The notes beneath the pieces were generated by a model, which was not told the origin of the DNA, did no database searches, and worked only from the letters and a program-made list of their open reading frames with translations. The position numbers and the translations under genes were made by a program. This document shows positions 1 through 11,989 of a DNA stretch of 64,000 nt, one piece after another. The stretch is from Megalonaias nervosa (Eukaryota > Mollusca > Bivalvia > Unionida > Unionidae), in assembly GCA_016617855.1 (NCBI GenBank), contig JAECUM010006805.1, positions 1-64,000 of the forward strand, written 5' to 3'. The first letter of the stretch is position 1. Every line of letters starts with the position of its first letter.

Positions 1-1685
1 ATCTTGACATCCTTCGCAATAATCATCTGTTAAGAATGTCACATGAGTTTTTGCTGAGCCTGCATTGGCAAATGCTTGACATATTGATTCCTTTGGCATC
101 TATTTGCATATCCATATGTTTATCCGCTCCATAGATTCATGTAAATATTGAAGCTTTTAACGTTCCTTTGAGTTCAATATATTTTGATCCTACCTTCCTA
201 GGATTTCAGATATAGCTGCATGACATACGGTCCAAACGAGCAGCTTCTTATATATTGAACTTAGTTTGCCCCACATAACTTGATTATCACGACCAAACCC
301 TTAAGACATGAAACAAACTAGTAGGAAGTCATGTTTATCTAAGACGTGTATTGTTATCAGTTATGCGGCTACAGAAACCTATTGATTTCCCAGAAGAACA
401 TCTTCCTTCTTATGTCTGTGTTTTACATAGATATTTTGCTCAGTGTTCAGCTATCCGTTTTTACTATCCGACTAAAAATTCATTTATATTTGTGGGTATT
501 AGTTTTGTTTGTAAATTCACATTAGTGTGAACACTAATGTTTTGACTTTCTGGGATGTTTGTTTAGTTTTCACTGGCTCTTTAAATTCATTGTTTGTGGT
601 ATTGACAAAATTCCCAGAAACTGGTACCATATACAATAATAATGAATTAATAGTATTTGACTACTTTCCTAACAGACAACCATAAGACGTGTCTTATTTA
701 CTACAGTTGAAGTAACAAATTGTGTCGTTTGTTAATTAATTGCTTTTTTTTAAAAGTTCCTTCAGACAATTAGGAAAGTGAAAAAAATGTTACTTTCTTT
801 CTTTATGTTTTCTTTATACAACACCGTCACTTCTGCAGGAACTGTGAGTATACAATGCCACCTGGTAAAAGAGAAGTAAGTGCAGTCATTAAGTTATTTG
901 GATATGTGTGTGTACCCATCTGCTTTGTTCTTTTTAAAGGTTATTGTCCAAAATAAACGTTTAATAACCTAACTGATTAATACTTGATAATCTGTTGATA
1001 ATAATAAGATTTTATACGTCAGTGCAATAAAACTGTTCACAAACAGTATGAGCTTACAAAATTCACTCTTTGCAAATATAATAGTGGCAAATACACATTT
1101 GCTCCTATCTTGTAGCACTTATATTTGTAAAATGAAAAAAAGCTCTAAGAAGTTTTCCTGTTTGTAAATGTTGGTGACCTGGATGTTCAGTATTTAATTT
1201 AATGTTATGAATTTAAATTATGTATGGCTCCGTTGGTATTGTATGTATTTGTATGTCTTTTCAGACTAGTTGAGATGGATGTGGACATTTTTGGATTTAT
1301 TTCTAGTGCCCTAGAACCAGTCATATATAAAATTATATAAAAGCGGAATGTTTGTGTTTCAGTTTAACTGAGTACCAAACAGCTTTCCAAACTGTGTTTA
1401 ATAGAAAAGTTACAATAAGCAGTAAAGCATCACACTTTAGTAACCAAATTCGCGTGCCTTATTTTTTATGCTAGTTCCATCATTATTTTATTACAAGCAG
1501 TAAAGCATAGTTGTTCACTGCAAACCAAGATTAAATTTAAGTGAATGCCAGGCAGCTATCGAAATTGACTAATAGCAAAGCTGATAAAAACATTTCCATG
1601 GAATGCTTTACGTTTGGAAATTATTTTCCTAGTAAAAGCTGTTACTACAAATAGTAAAGTTTATTATTAGCTGATCTCGCAATTG

Positions 1686-1687
<2 letters not shown>
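1..1687. other. AT-rich non-coding DNA, nothing recognised
   Basis: No long open frame, RNA gene or repeat family is recognisable here. A possible short plus-strand exon near 835-872, with an AG before it and GTAAGT after it, contains an ATG but cannot be supported further. Confidence 0.5.
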
Positions 1688-1734
<47 letters not shown>

Positions 1735-1744
1735 AGAGAGAGAG
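1688..1744. repeat. (GA)n microsatellite
   Basis: An almost pure GA dinucleotide tract, slightly interrupted by GGG near its 3' end. Confidence 0.95.
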
Positions 1745-2316
1745 CTATATTAAATAGGTAGGAATATTAAAAGATTAATATACAGACTTGTAAATGGATA
1801 TACATAATACATGTTATGCAAAGATAAACAAGGGATAGAGAAATATGAATTCTGCATATATGTACAGGAGATTTGTTATTCATTGTCCATCTTTTCAGTG
1901 TTAATTCTGGCGTCCATTGTTCCACTTTTCATCAAACGTTTCACATTTCGATAACTAGACGTTTATGACCTTGTCATAACCAAACCCTTTGTGACCATAT
2001 CATGCTTAATGGAGACAAATATTTTCTTCGCAGATAGCTTATGGTCACAATAATTGTAATAACTATGAATCGACATAAAAATAACTTTATTTTTGTTTTT
2101 AAAAAAATAACACTAACATTTTACATGAAATGGACACAGAAATAGACAAAATGTGCAAGCTCACTACATTAAGTGTAATTTTGTGACAGACAGGCAATCC
2201 TGTATGTCAGTCAGCATGTAAATTATTGATACAAACAGTAATTGAGACTAAATACCTTAATGAAAAATCAATTTTGTACATTATTTCAAAACGTGAGTGA
2301 GATACAATATGTAAAG

Positions 2317-2765
2317 CTTTGTCCAGTAAGAGTTGTATGAACTGTGTTCACAATATTGATACATATCTGTCATAAGAGTTGTATGAACTCTGTTTACAAT
2401 ATGGATACATATCTGTTATAAGAGTTGTATGAACTGTGTTCACAATATTGATACATATCTGTCATAAGAGTTGTATGAACTGTGTTCACAATATTGATTA
2501 TCTGTCATAAGAGTTGTATGAACTGTGTTCACAATATGGATATATCTCAGTCATAAAAATTGTATGAACTGAGTTCACAATATGTATGCATGTCTGTCAT
2601 AAGAGCTGTATGAACTGTCTTCACAATATGTATACATGTCTATCACAAGAGTTGTATGAACTGTGTTAATATTATGTATATATCTCTATCATAAGAGTTC
2701 AATGAACTATGTTCACATTATGTATACATGTCTATCATAAGAGTTCAATGAACTATGTTCGCAAT
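2317..2765. repeat. 46-bp minisatellite, about ten units
   Basis: The unit is built around AGAGTTGTATGAACTGTGTT followed by CACAATATTGATACATATCTGTCAT. Central units are nearly identical. Units decay towards the right, where GTTGTATGAACTGTG becomes GTTCAATGAACTATG. Period is about 46 bp with small length variants. No open frame follows the repeat. Confidence 0.9.
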
Positions 2766-2769
2766 ACAT

Positions 2770-5190
2770 AAATGATTACTTTTCTACAGTCAAATGATAA
2801 ATGTACAATTTTTATTCCTCCTCCAATTCGCAAATCGCATATAATTATCTAGTATTCTAGCAAAAACATGAATTTGTATACAAAATTGTATGCATTTTTT
2901 TTTAAATTGAATCATATCAACACTGTGACCAAATAGAGAAAAAAAGAATAATTTTATCTGAATGTATGATATCAAAGGCTCTATTATGTGTTACATGTGG
3001 ACTAGTTTGTTGTTGTTATTTCAGTAATAAACTTAGAACGAATTCTGTATTCTTGATTAATGAGCAAAACATATGATAGATAAACATTAAAACTTACAAA
3101 AAATGTTCCATGTCTTCTTTAATTCTCAACTTGTTCTAATTAAATCCTTCCAAACGTTCTTTTGAACTATATTGGCTTGTGAGGACATTACTATAAGCTC
3201 GTGCTAATTGATTTATATCCAACTTGGGACGGTATATTTCTGCAGTATTGAACAATTATGTAGTAGTGGTTGTCAATAACCTATGTTTCAGTTCAAACTC
3301 TAGGTGAAATGCAAATGTTTTTCAAATCTAACTATAAACATAAACTTGAAACAAATAAATGACATAAACAAATCTGACTACTGTAGTACATCAAATTTAT
3401 ATCCAATTCAAGTTCCAAAGAATATGTTCAATAAATTCATGCCTTAATATGGGATATTCTTATGTTTTTGAAAATATGTAAATTTTCTGTCCCTCTGCCA
3501 TAATTACAGTGCATGATTTGTTATTTTTAAATTATTCATGTTAACATGCTTGCAAATCAAGTATAATAATTTTGTTTACCGTTGTTCACTCAAAACTTAT
3601 TATTATAGCTATGCATTTGAAAGAAATCTGAAGAAAAAAATTTGTATTCAGACAAAGTAGCCAATATTATAATACAAATGTCAATCAACATTGTTCATCC
3701 GTTCTACGCGGTACTTACTTTCATTATATTTATTAAAAAAATATCTCCAGAACATTGCCAATTACTTTCAATTTAAGCTTGATATTTTTCTTAAACGTAT
3801 GAAGATTTGTTAGCTTTGTGTTAAAATGGTTGCAGTCAGTGCTGTATTAAATACACGTAGAACCAAGGCTGCAAAACACAAGGTGCTGGATTAAATAAAT
3901 ATTATTTGATTGCATGATTTGAATGCTTGCTCATAGTTACCAAAAAAGCGAATGGCTCGATACTATCTAGCTTAAAAGTCAAATGTAATGGGTATTTTTA
4001 AAACCCCGTTTTAAGCTTCCAAACACGAAAACTTCATTTTCTTTGTTCTTAGGAATTCAATGGCATATATTATTTTTATGTTGAGATGTTTTACATTATT
4101 ACCATTTTACCAGGCAGTATGTTCCAAGTGCACTTGTTTGCGGAAATTACACATCAGGGAAACAAATTTCTTGCAAAAGGAGAGCTTCTAATAAGTAATA
4201 TAAAATATTCCCGATAGGTTCCAAAATGAAGAGTCATCTGATTGAAATTCAAGAAACTGCGATGATTTACCACGAAGACGAGTTTTGGCACTAATGGTTT
4301 AAAAATAAAAAATGGAATGACAATTTTAAAAAATATAAAAAATATTGCATTATAGTACATTAACGGAATATCGATTTAGTTTAGAAGTATTTTGTAATCT
4401 TATTGAGTCGGAGAGACAAAGCAGTGAATCAAGTATTCATTAGTTCACAAAGTTATTGACAATTTCATATGTTCTACTTAACATGTGTTACTTTGATTTC
4501 CCCCATTCGTTGAGTATGCGTCTCATTTCTGCTTTGATCAGAAGTTCCAACAGTTTTCTGCACAAAAAAAAAAATGTTTTACTTTTGCTTGAAGTTACGC
4601 ACACATCTAAAATAATGGCTAATCAGATCTTTTTTAATTATATAACACATAACAGCGAAAGGAAGCTAATAGAAGGGAGGGACTACAATTAACTATTTGC
4701 CGCTAATTAATGTTAGTATTTACGTCAATAAATCTGTTCGAGCAAACTGTATGATATGAACTGATTTTGCACTGGCACATATTGTTCAACAGTAATGAAT
4801 GAAAAATTGACTTATTTGGGATTTTCTCCATGTCTGACCTTTGAAGACCAGTGGTCGTAATTATATTTATCACAGATTCCAGTTAAAACATAACATTGTA
4901 CAATGAGGCTATGATTTGATCTACCATTTAAATAGAAAAAGGAAAATTCACTATATAAAACAAAAGATAAAATGATTTCACACAATTTATGTTAATATGG
5001 CAACATAATCGATCCTTGTCAACAGTCGTAATTTGTATCTCTTGTGATATCTGCCTTTGGTTCACCCACAGTTCATTCTCCTCCGAGATCTAAGAAAAAC
5101 AAACAGGTAAGACAAATATGCTTTAAAAACTCAAAAGTTATATTTTAAAAAGATTTTACTTGTATCTTTGTATGTGTTCAAAATGTATCA
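2770..5190. other. Intergenic or intronic AT-rich DNA
   Basis: Only short open frames of low-complexity composition occur and none resembles a known domain. A possible minus-strand exon begins near 5,089, after a pyrimidine-rich TTTGTTTTTCTTAG acceptor-like stretch, and could extend to a stop near 4,930. Confidence 0.4.
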
Positions 5191-5191
5191 T

Positions 5192-5520
5192 TGCTCCGGT
5201 GACCTAAGTGGTTATAGAGTCGGATGCGGGAGGTCGCGAGTTCGAACCCCTGCCGAGTCATAGCAAAGACTTATTAAAATAGTACTCATATCTGCCTCGC
5301 TAGGCGCTCAGCATTAATAAATTAGTGTTAGGACTGGTCGGACTGGTGTCAGGATAATGTGAGTGGGTGGGACATTATACTACATGTCTGCGGCATGATG
5401 CCCCAGTGTATGACATCACTATAAACTGCCACACTGCAGACATCGTAATGATATGATTAAAAAATTGTTAAAGATACGTTAAAAATCCAAATCGCACACC
5501 ACACCACACCACACCACACC
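5192..5520 (+). repeat. tRNA-headed SINE-like repeat, family A, copy 1
   Basis: The 5' part resembles a tRNA gene, with an A-box-like GACCTAAGTGGTTATAGAGT and a B-box-like GAGTTCGAACCCC. A shared body follows, including GTGTCAGGATAATGTGA and GACATCACTATAAACTG, and the copy ends in a CACACC tract. Four more copies occur in the window, in both orientations. tRNA head, conserved body and simple tail are the defining SINE features. The exact family name is not assigned. Confidence 0.8.
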
Positions 5521-6069
5521 CCCACACACTCTGTTCACAGTATGCAATCATGTATGAAACCAAAAAACAGAGAGAGATTTATCATCTAGGTCCACATGTA
5601 CTGAAATAATAACATCCATTCATCCAGCGATCCATCAATACATATATCAATGAGACAACAATATCACTTACCCAGACATCAACTCGGAGGAAAAGTCGTT
5701 CTTTTGTAGTTTCTATTATAGTCTTTACACATTCAAATCTAAGATCTATTTACGTGTTTTGGAAAAGGTAAGATTTAGCACAAATTTTACCATACATATG
5801 TTTATGTAAGTACATGTGTGCAGGTGTGTATGCCCATTGCTACTTGATTCATCCTCATGAATCAGTAAGTCAGAATAATCTTAACACGTAACACTTTCAG
5901 GCAACACATCTACCTTCCTGGCATTACTCCTACCTTACATCCAAACATGATTTTAAATTGAATTTATAGTTTTAATCAAAGTTAACCAAGGCAAAATTGG
6001 TTTCCAAAACGTGACACATTTTAACAGTATGTTGGTATATCTTTAGTTATATCATATAACGTTACTTAC

Positions 6070-6117
6070 AAAGTAGAGGAAACAAGTATGACACGTGCTT
6101 TTGCTTACCATCTCCAA
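6070..6117 (-). CDS. Candidate short internal exon
   Basis: On the minus strand 48 nt lie between an acceptor-like ATTTTGTCCACAG and a donor-like GTAAGTAACG. The frame LEMVSKSTCHTCFLYF is open and contains two cysteines. Support is limited to splice-like borders, an open frame and length divisible by three. Confidence 0.22.
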
Positions 6118-6448
6118 CTGTGGACAAAATATGTAAAAAAAGAAATCAGTTCTTCAACTAAAATAATGGTACATTTTAATACGTAATATTGTAGTTTGTG
6201 TGTTGTATATTGATCAAGAATGAAGATATAGTGCAGTTATATCTAGTTTATGACCACAAATGTTAGCCTTGTTCTGTTTAATAAATTCTCTTTCTCACTA
6301 ACTTGCCTATTTTCACCACTAATCGACTGGGGAATGACCCAGCCAGAGATCTCGCCATTAGAAGAGACCTTATGGAAGAAAAATAATCTAAATCGTTTGA
6401 CTTAAATGACTGCTGTGTTGAATTCTAAGTTGAATTACAATCCGGTAC

Positions 6449-6566
<118 letters not shown>

Positions 6567-7001
6567 GTGGATAATACTAAATTAACACAACGTTCAATTA
6601 AATTTCCTTTAACAATGCCCACTTTAGGTAATTTTCGGTTTCGCCATTTGTTTAATACACAGTATATAAGCGGGATAAAGTACTACATGGCTACCAAACT
6701 GTTAAATCAAGAAGATGATTTTGGTGTAATTTTTTTTTCTTCTATCTATTGATCATCTTATTTAGATCTCATCAGTATGCTAAACAGCAAACAGTTTTAG
6801 TTAAATATCTTTTAACAATACCCAATATAGGGAAGTTTCACCTTCTGTCGATTTTTCTCTGCTGGGAATATATTGTAGGCTACATCTCTTAGAACTACTG
6901 GAACAATGAAGAGTTTGGTGCTTTGTTATAAAGTTTCTTTTTTCCGTGAAATCAAATACATTAATGTGTTTCAACTTTGCAGTGCTTCGGGTATTTAACC
7001 G

Positions 7002-7009
<8 letters not shown>

Positions 7010-7081
<72 letters not shown>
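7010..7081. repeat. (TA)n microsatellite
   Basis: About 35 uninterrupted TA units. The open frames across it are isoleucine-tyrosine artefacts. Confidence 0.95.
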
Positions 7082-7082
<1 letters not shown>

Positions 7083-7636
7083 GTATAACATTCTCCATGT
7101 ATGTCTCTAAAAAAGCTCCATATATTGCTTTGCATGTTATTTAGAAGTTGTTCGAATCGAAGTATGAGAAAAAAGGGTATAAAAATGTTTACATTAAAGA
7201 AGAACGTGCTGGAAAGGTGCACATTTGGTAGGACAGTATTACCCTTTATGTAAGCCAGTTTTCAGATTGTTAGTAGTCTATTTGAAATGTGCCTCAATAG
7301 TATGAGCTTTTCTTCCATAAGTGTATCTATATTTTCTTATCTTATTCCATTCTTTTATATTGCCATTTGAGTTCCCAAGTTCTTTGTTGAATATCTAATA
7401 GATAGTGTATACTTTCACCCCTACTCTCTAGGATTTATAGGACTTCATGACTTAGGAGTTGAGAACCTCTAATGTGGCGAAAAAGTCCCATTCATTTTAA
7501 TACACTTTAGAATCTTATTCGTACATATGTGATCCACCATCCGCAATAATATTAACGCATTTCATCGAAATACCATCAAGCAACATTCTAAAAGCTGTTG
7601 CTAAATGGATCTGTTATGCACAATACAGGTTTGGAC

Positions 7637-7908
7637 TTGTAAACTGGTCGCGGGTTCGAACTCCGGCCGAGTCAAACCAAAGACTTAAAAAAAAATGGTA
7701 CTAACAATTGCCTCGCTTTACGCTCAGCATTAAAAGGTTAGTGTTAGGACTGGTCGGCCCGGTGTCAGGATAATGTGACTGGTTGGTACATCATGCTACA
7801 TGTCAGCGGCATGATGTCCCAGTGCTAGACATCACTATAAACTGTCACACTGCAGACATCGTAGCGATATGACTGAAAAATTGTTAAAGCTACGTTACAA
7901 ATCGAAAT

Positions 7909-7950
<42 letters not shown>
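7637..7950 (+). repeat. tRNA-headed SINE-like repeat, family A, copy 2 (5' truncated)
   Basis: It starts just before the B-box-like GGGTTCGAACTCC, so most of the A box is missing. It then follows copy 1 through GTCAGGATAATGTGA to the end. The 3' tail is a CA tract of about 38 bp. Confidence 0.75.
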
Positions 7951-7953
<3 letters not shown>

Positions 7954-7977
7954 ATAAAACTCTGACATCAGGCACAT

Positions 7978-7980
<3 letters not shown>

Positions 7981-8032
<52 letters not shown>
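7981..8032. repeat. (TC)n microsatellite
   Basis: About 25 uninterrupted TC units, 30 bp after the tail of the preceding SINE-like copy. Confidence 0.95.
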
Positions 8033-8035
<3 letters not shown>

Positions 8036-8094
8036 AGCTTTGATAAACGTCAATTACTATGAAGCTCATTTATTTTTTATGACGAAGAACTTAC

Positions 8095-8145
8095 CTTCCT
8101 CACAGATGGGATCTCATCTTTCTGAAAACTGGAATCTCCATTTAT
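8095..8145 (-). CDS. Candidate short internal exon
   Basis: On the minus strand a 51-nt open segment lies between TTTTCTGCAG (acceptor-like) and GTAAGTTC (donor-like). It has no stop in the frame reading INGDSSFQKDEIPSVRK. Length is a multiple of three. Together with 11,489-11,549 and 6,070-6,117 it may belong to one minus-strand gene. Direct joining to the 11.5-kb segment gives a stop, so an unseen exon would be needed. Only splice-like borders support it. Confidence 0.22.
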
Positions 8146-8905
8146 CTGCAGAAAACATTTATCCCTTTGGAAATAATTATTTGGATAATTTGAATTATTA
8201 AAAAGTACCAATTTACATTTTTGTGAAAATTAAAACATTCATTGCGAAAGAAGAGTCTGATGACGTACACGTTCTACTATTCCCATTTCTAAGCTCAATA
8301 ACAGAATAAAACAAGAGGAGAATATTGAAGATATAAATTAAATATCTCAGATACGATTTGTCTGTTTATTCAGGGTAGCGTAAAAAGTAGAATTTTACAT
8401 ATCTGAAATAGCTTCCTCGATAATAATTAATTTTGAAATGTTTAGAAAGACTCATTTAGCAGATCGGAATTAAAGCATTTTTCCCAACCCCACAAAAGTG
8501 TGGGACACTTTAAAAAAATCACAAAATGGAAACAGAAAAACAAACAAACAAATACCTCTTAGTCCACTCTACACACCACAAAATATGTTCTGCGCTACGA
8601 AGTTTATTTCTCTGATTTATTTCTCGACGGATCTGAAAGCTGCATAATCTCGAGAGGATAATATTTCGCTTTGAGTAGAATTTGCAGAAGTACATGCAAC
8701 AAATTTAACTATCCCTATGATTTTATAGGTGACAAATGGAAATAATTATGTTGAAATGTCTGTCTCTGTATTTACTGCGTGAGTGAATTTACAAATTTGA
8801 CAAAATCTGCGTAAATAATTTAAGCTGCCCTCGAGATGATCATATTCTTTGATCTTGAATAGGAATACATTACGTCCCATGTACATGCACATATCAATCA
8901 AGCAA

Positions 8906-8908
<3 letters not shown>

Positions 8909-8970
<62 letters not shown>
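8909..8970. repeat. (AT)n microsatellite
   Basis: About 30 AT units. It is preceded by a segment (from 8,850, GATCTTGAATAGGAATACATTACG) that recurs in altered form at 9,058 before the next AT tract, so the unit seems duplicated. Confidence 0.9.
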
Positions 8971-8972
<2 letters not shown>

Positions 8973-9022
8973 AGAGAGGGAGAAACAACGAGATAGATAA
9001 TGTACATGAGATATAAGGAACT

Positions 9023-9071
9023 ACCATTTCAAGATCAAAAGAACATAATCTTCTTTTGATCTTGAAATGGT
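9023..9071. repeat. Perfect 20-bp inverted repeat with 9-nt loop
   Basis: ACCATTTCAAGATCAAAAGA at 9,023-9,042 is exactly complementary to 9,052-9,071. It lies between two long AT tracts and overlaps the start of the duplicated segment mentioned at 8,909. Confidence 0.85.
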
Positions 9072-9100
9072 AATACATTACATCCTATGTACATGTACGT

Positions 9101-9102
<2 letters not shown>

Positions 9103-9164
<62 letters not shown>
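9103..9164. repeat. (AT)n microsatellite
   Basis: About 31 AT units followed by an ACAGACAGAC and AGAGAG stretch. Confidence 0.95.
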
Positions 9165-9169
<5 letters not shown>

Positions 9170-9894
9170 GACAGACAGACAGAGAGAGAAATTATCTCCA
9201 TATCACAGTCCTCACAGGATTATAGTCAGGCAAAAAACTAATCCACATGAAAACAAAATCTACTCAGAACAAAACCAATATCTCTGTTTCATTTCTTTTT
9301 AGGACCCTATCGATGACTTAAACTGCATGCTCGGCCACAATGCAGTGCAGCCTTCCGTTTTTCACCCTTTTTTAATATCGACCTCTTGTATCCAGACTGG
9401 GTCAGACTTGTTAGCTGCCTCTGTACCAATATATTTTATCTCTATTGAACAACAGTTTCATACAACTGTCATTTTGTTTTCAATCATAAGTACTGCTGAT
9501 ACTACCATAGCTCACCATGGTAAATGCATAGGCTTTCTTGACTACAGGTTTCATGCCGAAAGTAAACCCCAAACTCAAGAATCTCCACATCTTCTGCCCA
9601 GTCACCCCCCCCCCTTCCCCACGTGCCACAGCCCAAAACACTTACATATATCATATGTCTTCTGTCTAAGAATTAATTCTAATGTACACAGATTGGTTGA
9701 AGAGATTTCATAGGAAATGTCAATGTAATAGCAATATTTTATATTTAGCCTTCGACTACCGCACAGGAATCTAGGATAGACACACAAAGATTGTACCCCT
9801 TTAACAGATGGTCACCATATGAGAATCCTATGTCACAAGTTTTGTGAATTTCCACGGTTAGGTGATTTGGTTATAGGCTGGCGGACAGAGGAAG

Positions 9895-9925
<31 letters not shown>
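9895..9925. repeat. (ATCT)n microsatellite
   Basis: About seven ATCT tetranucleotides. Confidence 0.9.
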
Positions 9926-10304
9926 GATGGATAACGGTGCTTTTAAGACAGAGTGGGATAGAGACACTGAAACAATCAGTTATAGCAGTGGTAAGGTTTT
10001 CCAAAATGATTTAATCCTGTGACAAATTAAAGTTGTTGGAAGCAGTGACAATTACTAGATAATTATCATATGAGCATTTTAACATGTACAAATTTAATCT
10101 TGCATCGTTATGAATTGCCTGCAGAGAAATATTTGTTTAGCACAAAAGAATACTATCTGGGGTTAGATGCTTGTACTCTGTTTATTACCAATTGCGATAT
10201 CTTCGTTATTAATACTTTTCAAGAAATTTGCCCATGGTAAGACATGAAATTCTGATTAAGTCAGGGAAATCACTTTCATAAGCAGAGGTGATAGACACAG
10301 AAAA

Positions 10305-10600
10305 GCCTTGAGGAGCCGCGGAAGCTCAGTGGTAAGCTTGCCAGGATCATGACCAGAAGGGTTCAGGTTCGAATTCTGCCCAAACCGGCCTAAGTCAGCG
10401 GTTGTGGTGTGTCGATGTAGCCCATCGATGTGGCAGTTAACTCATTTGCCTAACACGGTATTAACTTTCATGTGTTGGTGCGCCAAAGAAACACACAAAA
10501 TGTTGACATTAAGACGCACTCTTTCCGTTCACCTAGGATAGGTATGCATCCAATAACATTATAATGTTAGCCGCAGTCCCAATTGACTCCTATTAATTGG
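10305..10600 (+). repeat. tRNA-headed SINE-like repeat, single copy of another family
   Basis: A-box-like GAAGCTCAGTGGTAAGC and B-box-like CAGGTTCGAATTCTGCC are spaced as in a tRNA. The body that follows is not family A. The 3' limit is uncertain because no second copy was found in the window. Confidence 0.5.
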
Positions 10601-11488
10601 TACGGTAATTATATACTTACCATCTTAAGACCTTTAATTCTAGGTCTTAAAAAGTTAAGGTCTTAAATGATTCCTTACAGCGACCAAAATAAATACCTTG
10701 ATTTTTTCGCACTATCGAACCCGGGGAACGTGGACGCTTAAAACATTTGTGTGTACCTACTAAAATGTATGTCCTTTACGACGGATTAGAGAACGAAAAC
10801 TCTGTACGCACATAATAGATATTTACTACAGACAATTTTATTTGAAGAAAGGTTATATCTACCGTGTAAGTGACTATCACGCTTTATCGACTTTCCGATT
10901 GGTTGGACAACTAATCAATTCCTCAAACAATTACTGACCAACTACGTTGTTGTTACTGATATTAACGTAATAAAGACTGTAATGCATGCGTGTATTGTAG
11001 GTGCAAATGATGTCATACTCCAATTGCTTCTGAATTATATCCCTCATGTGTTTTGATGCGTTTGCTGTTCGGTGAAATACCAATCCAAACAATACCAGTC
11101 CTAAAGTTTCCTTTTAATTTTTCAACTCTAACAAGGAACCAACGTTATGAGAATCCCCACAGACGATGTTTGTTTTTTTTTTTTCAACCTAAATATAAAC
11201 TTTCTTACTCTCATTTGCACGAATTTCTGTATATATTTATATATCTAGTGCATCTATGTTATTCTATAAAATTATCTATATATTGATAGATAGGTAGATG
11301 GATGGATGGAAGGATCGATGGTTACAATGAGAAATAAGATGGACATATACATAGATCCATAAAATGCACCCACTCATTTTTCTGTGATTATCTGTTCATT
11401 TATTGCAGTTTAGCATCCTTCCATTTGACAAAAATATTTCAGCTATAGGGCGTGAGAAGTACGATTTAATACGAACTTAAGTACTTAC

Positions 11489-11549
11489 ACCTGACATATT
11501 AACACAACCAGTAACAAGACTATCAGCTCTCTTTGTCCCATCTCCCCAC
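11489..11549 (-). CDS. Candidate signal-peptide exon
   Basis: On the minus strand an acceptor-like TTCACAG precedes this segment and a strong donor-like GTAAGTAC follows it. An ATG at 11,541 opens the frame MGQRELIVLLLVVLICQ, with two bases left over at the splice site. A charged residue followed by about ten hydrophobic residues fits a secretory signal peptide. If real it is the first coding exon of a secreted protein gene with small exons further left. No similarity to a known protein was recognised. Confidence 0.3.
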
Positions 11550-11989
11550 CTGTGAAGAAATTTAACAATGTGAGCATTTTAGTTTAATCTTTCAGAAAGT
11601 ATAAACATTCTCCCATTACAGGATTTAACACAAATTTATACATCAGCGCTATGTGTAAGATAATTTGCATATGGAATAACTGAAGTAAATAACACGAAAT
11701 TGATAGTAATTTTTAACAAGCAAACTTCAAACAGAGCACTCAAAAAAAAAAAGTTTTGTACAATATGTTTTAATCCAATTTATATTTCACTATGTATTTT
11801 GTATCATGGCAGGTTTGAAAAATATTTCAGTATCCACCAGCCATTCAATCTGGTAATTCTGACAATTGCCCTTGCGAACTGTTATAATTTATGCACATGG
11901 ACACACTTTTTCGAAACTGATATAAACAAGAGGCCATCGAATGAACTGGTGCACTACCAGCTGAAAAGTATTTCCAGAAATTAATGATT

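Noticed and set aside
2317..2765. CRISPR-like spaced repeats
   Set aside because: The unit is a continuous 46-bp tandem repeat without unique spacers, in a eukaryotic context.
835..5107. Possible plus-strand exons at 835-872 (with ATG) and 5,072-5,106, each with AG before and GTAAG after
   Set aside because: Too short. The second segment has an alternative reading as a minus-strand acceptor, and joining to the next AG at 9,303 gives a stop.
5192..5270. True tRNA genes at the SINE heads (also 10,305, 31,836, 39,290, 63,100)
   Set aside because: A and B boxes are present but the cloverleaf stems are not well paired and each is followed by a repeat body.
6995..9302. Open frames of 71-110 codons rich in Ile-Tyr across (AT)n tracts (also at 16,550, 50,583 and 57,979)
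   Set aside because: They are the translation of dinucleotide repeats and their edges, not genes.
9327..9713. 128-codon plus-strand open frame
   Set aside because: No domain, no splice context, and a composition expected from random sequence. It also runs through a C homopolymer near 9,607-9,616.
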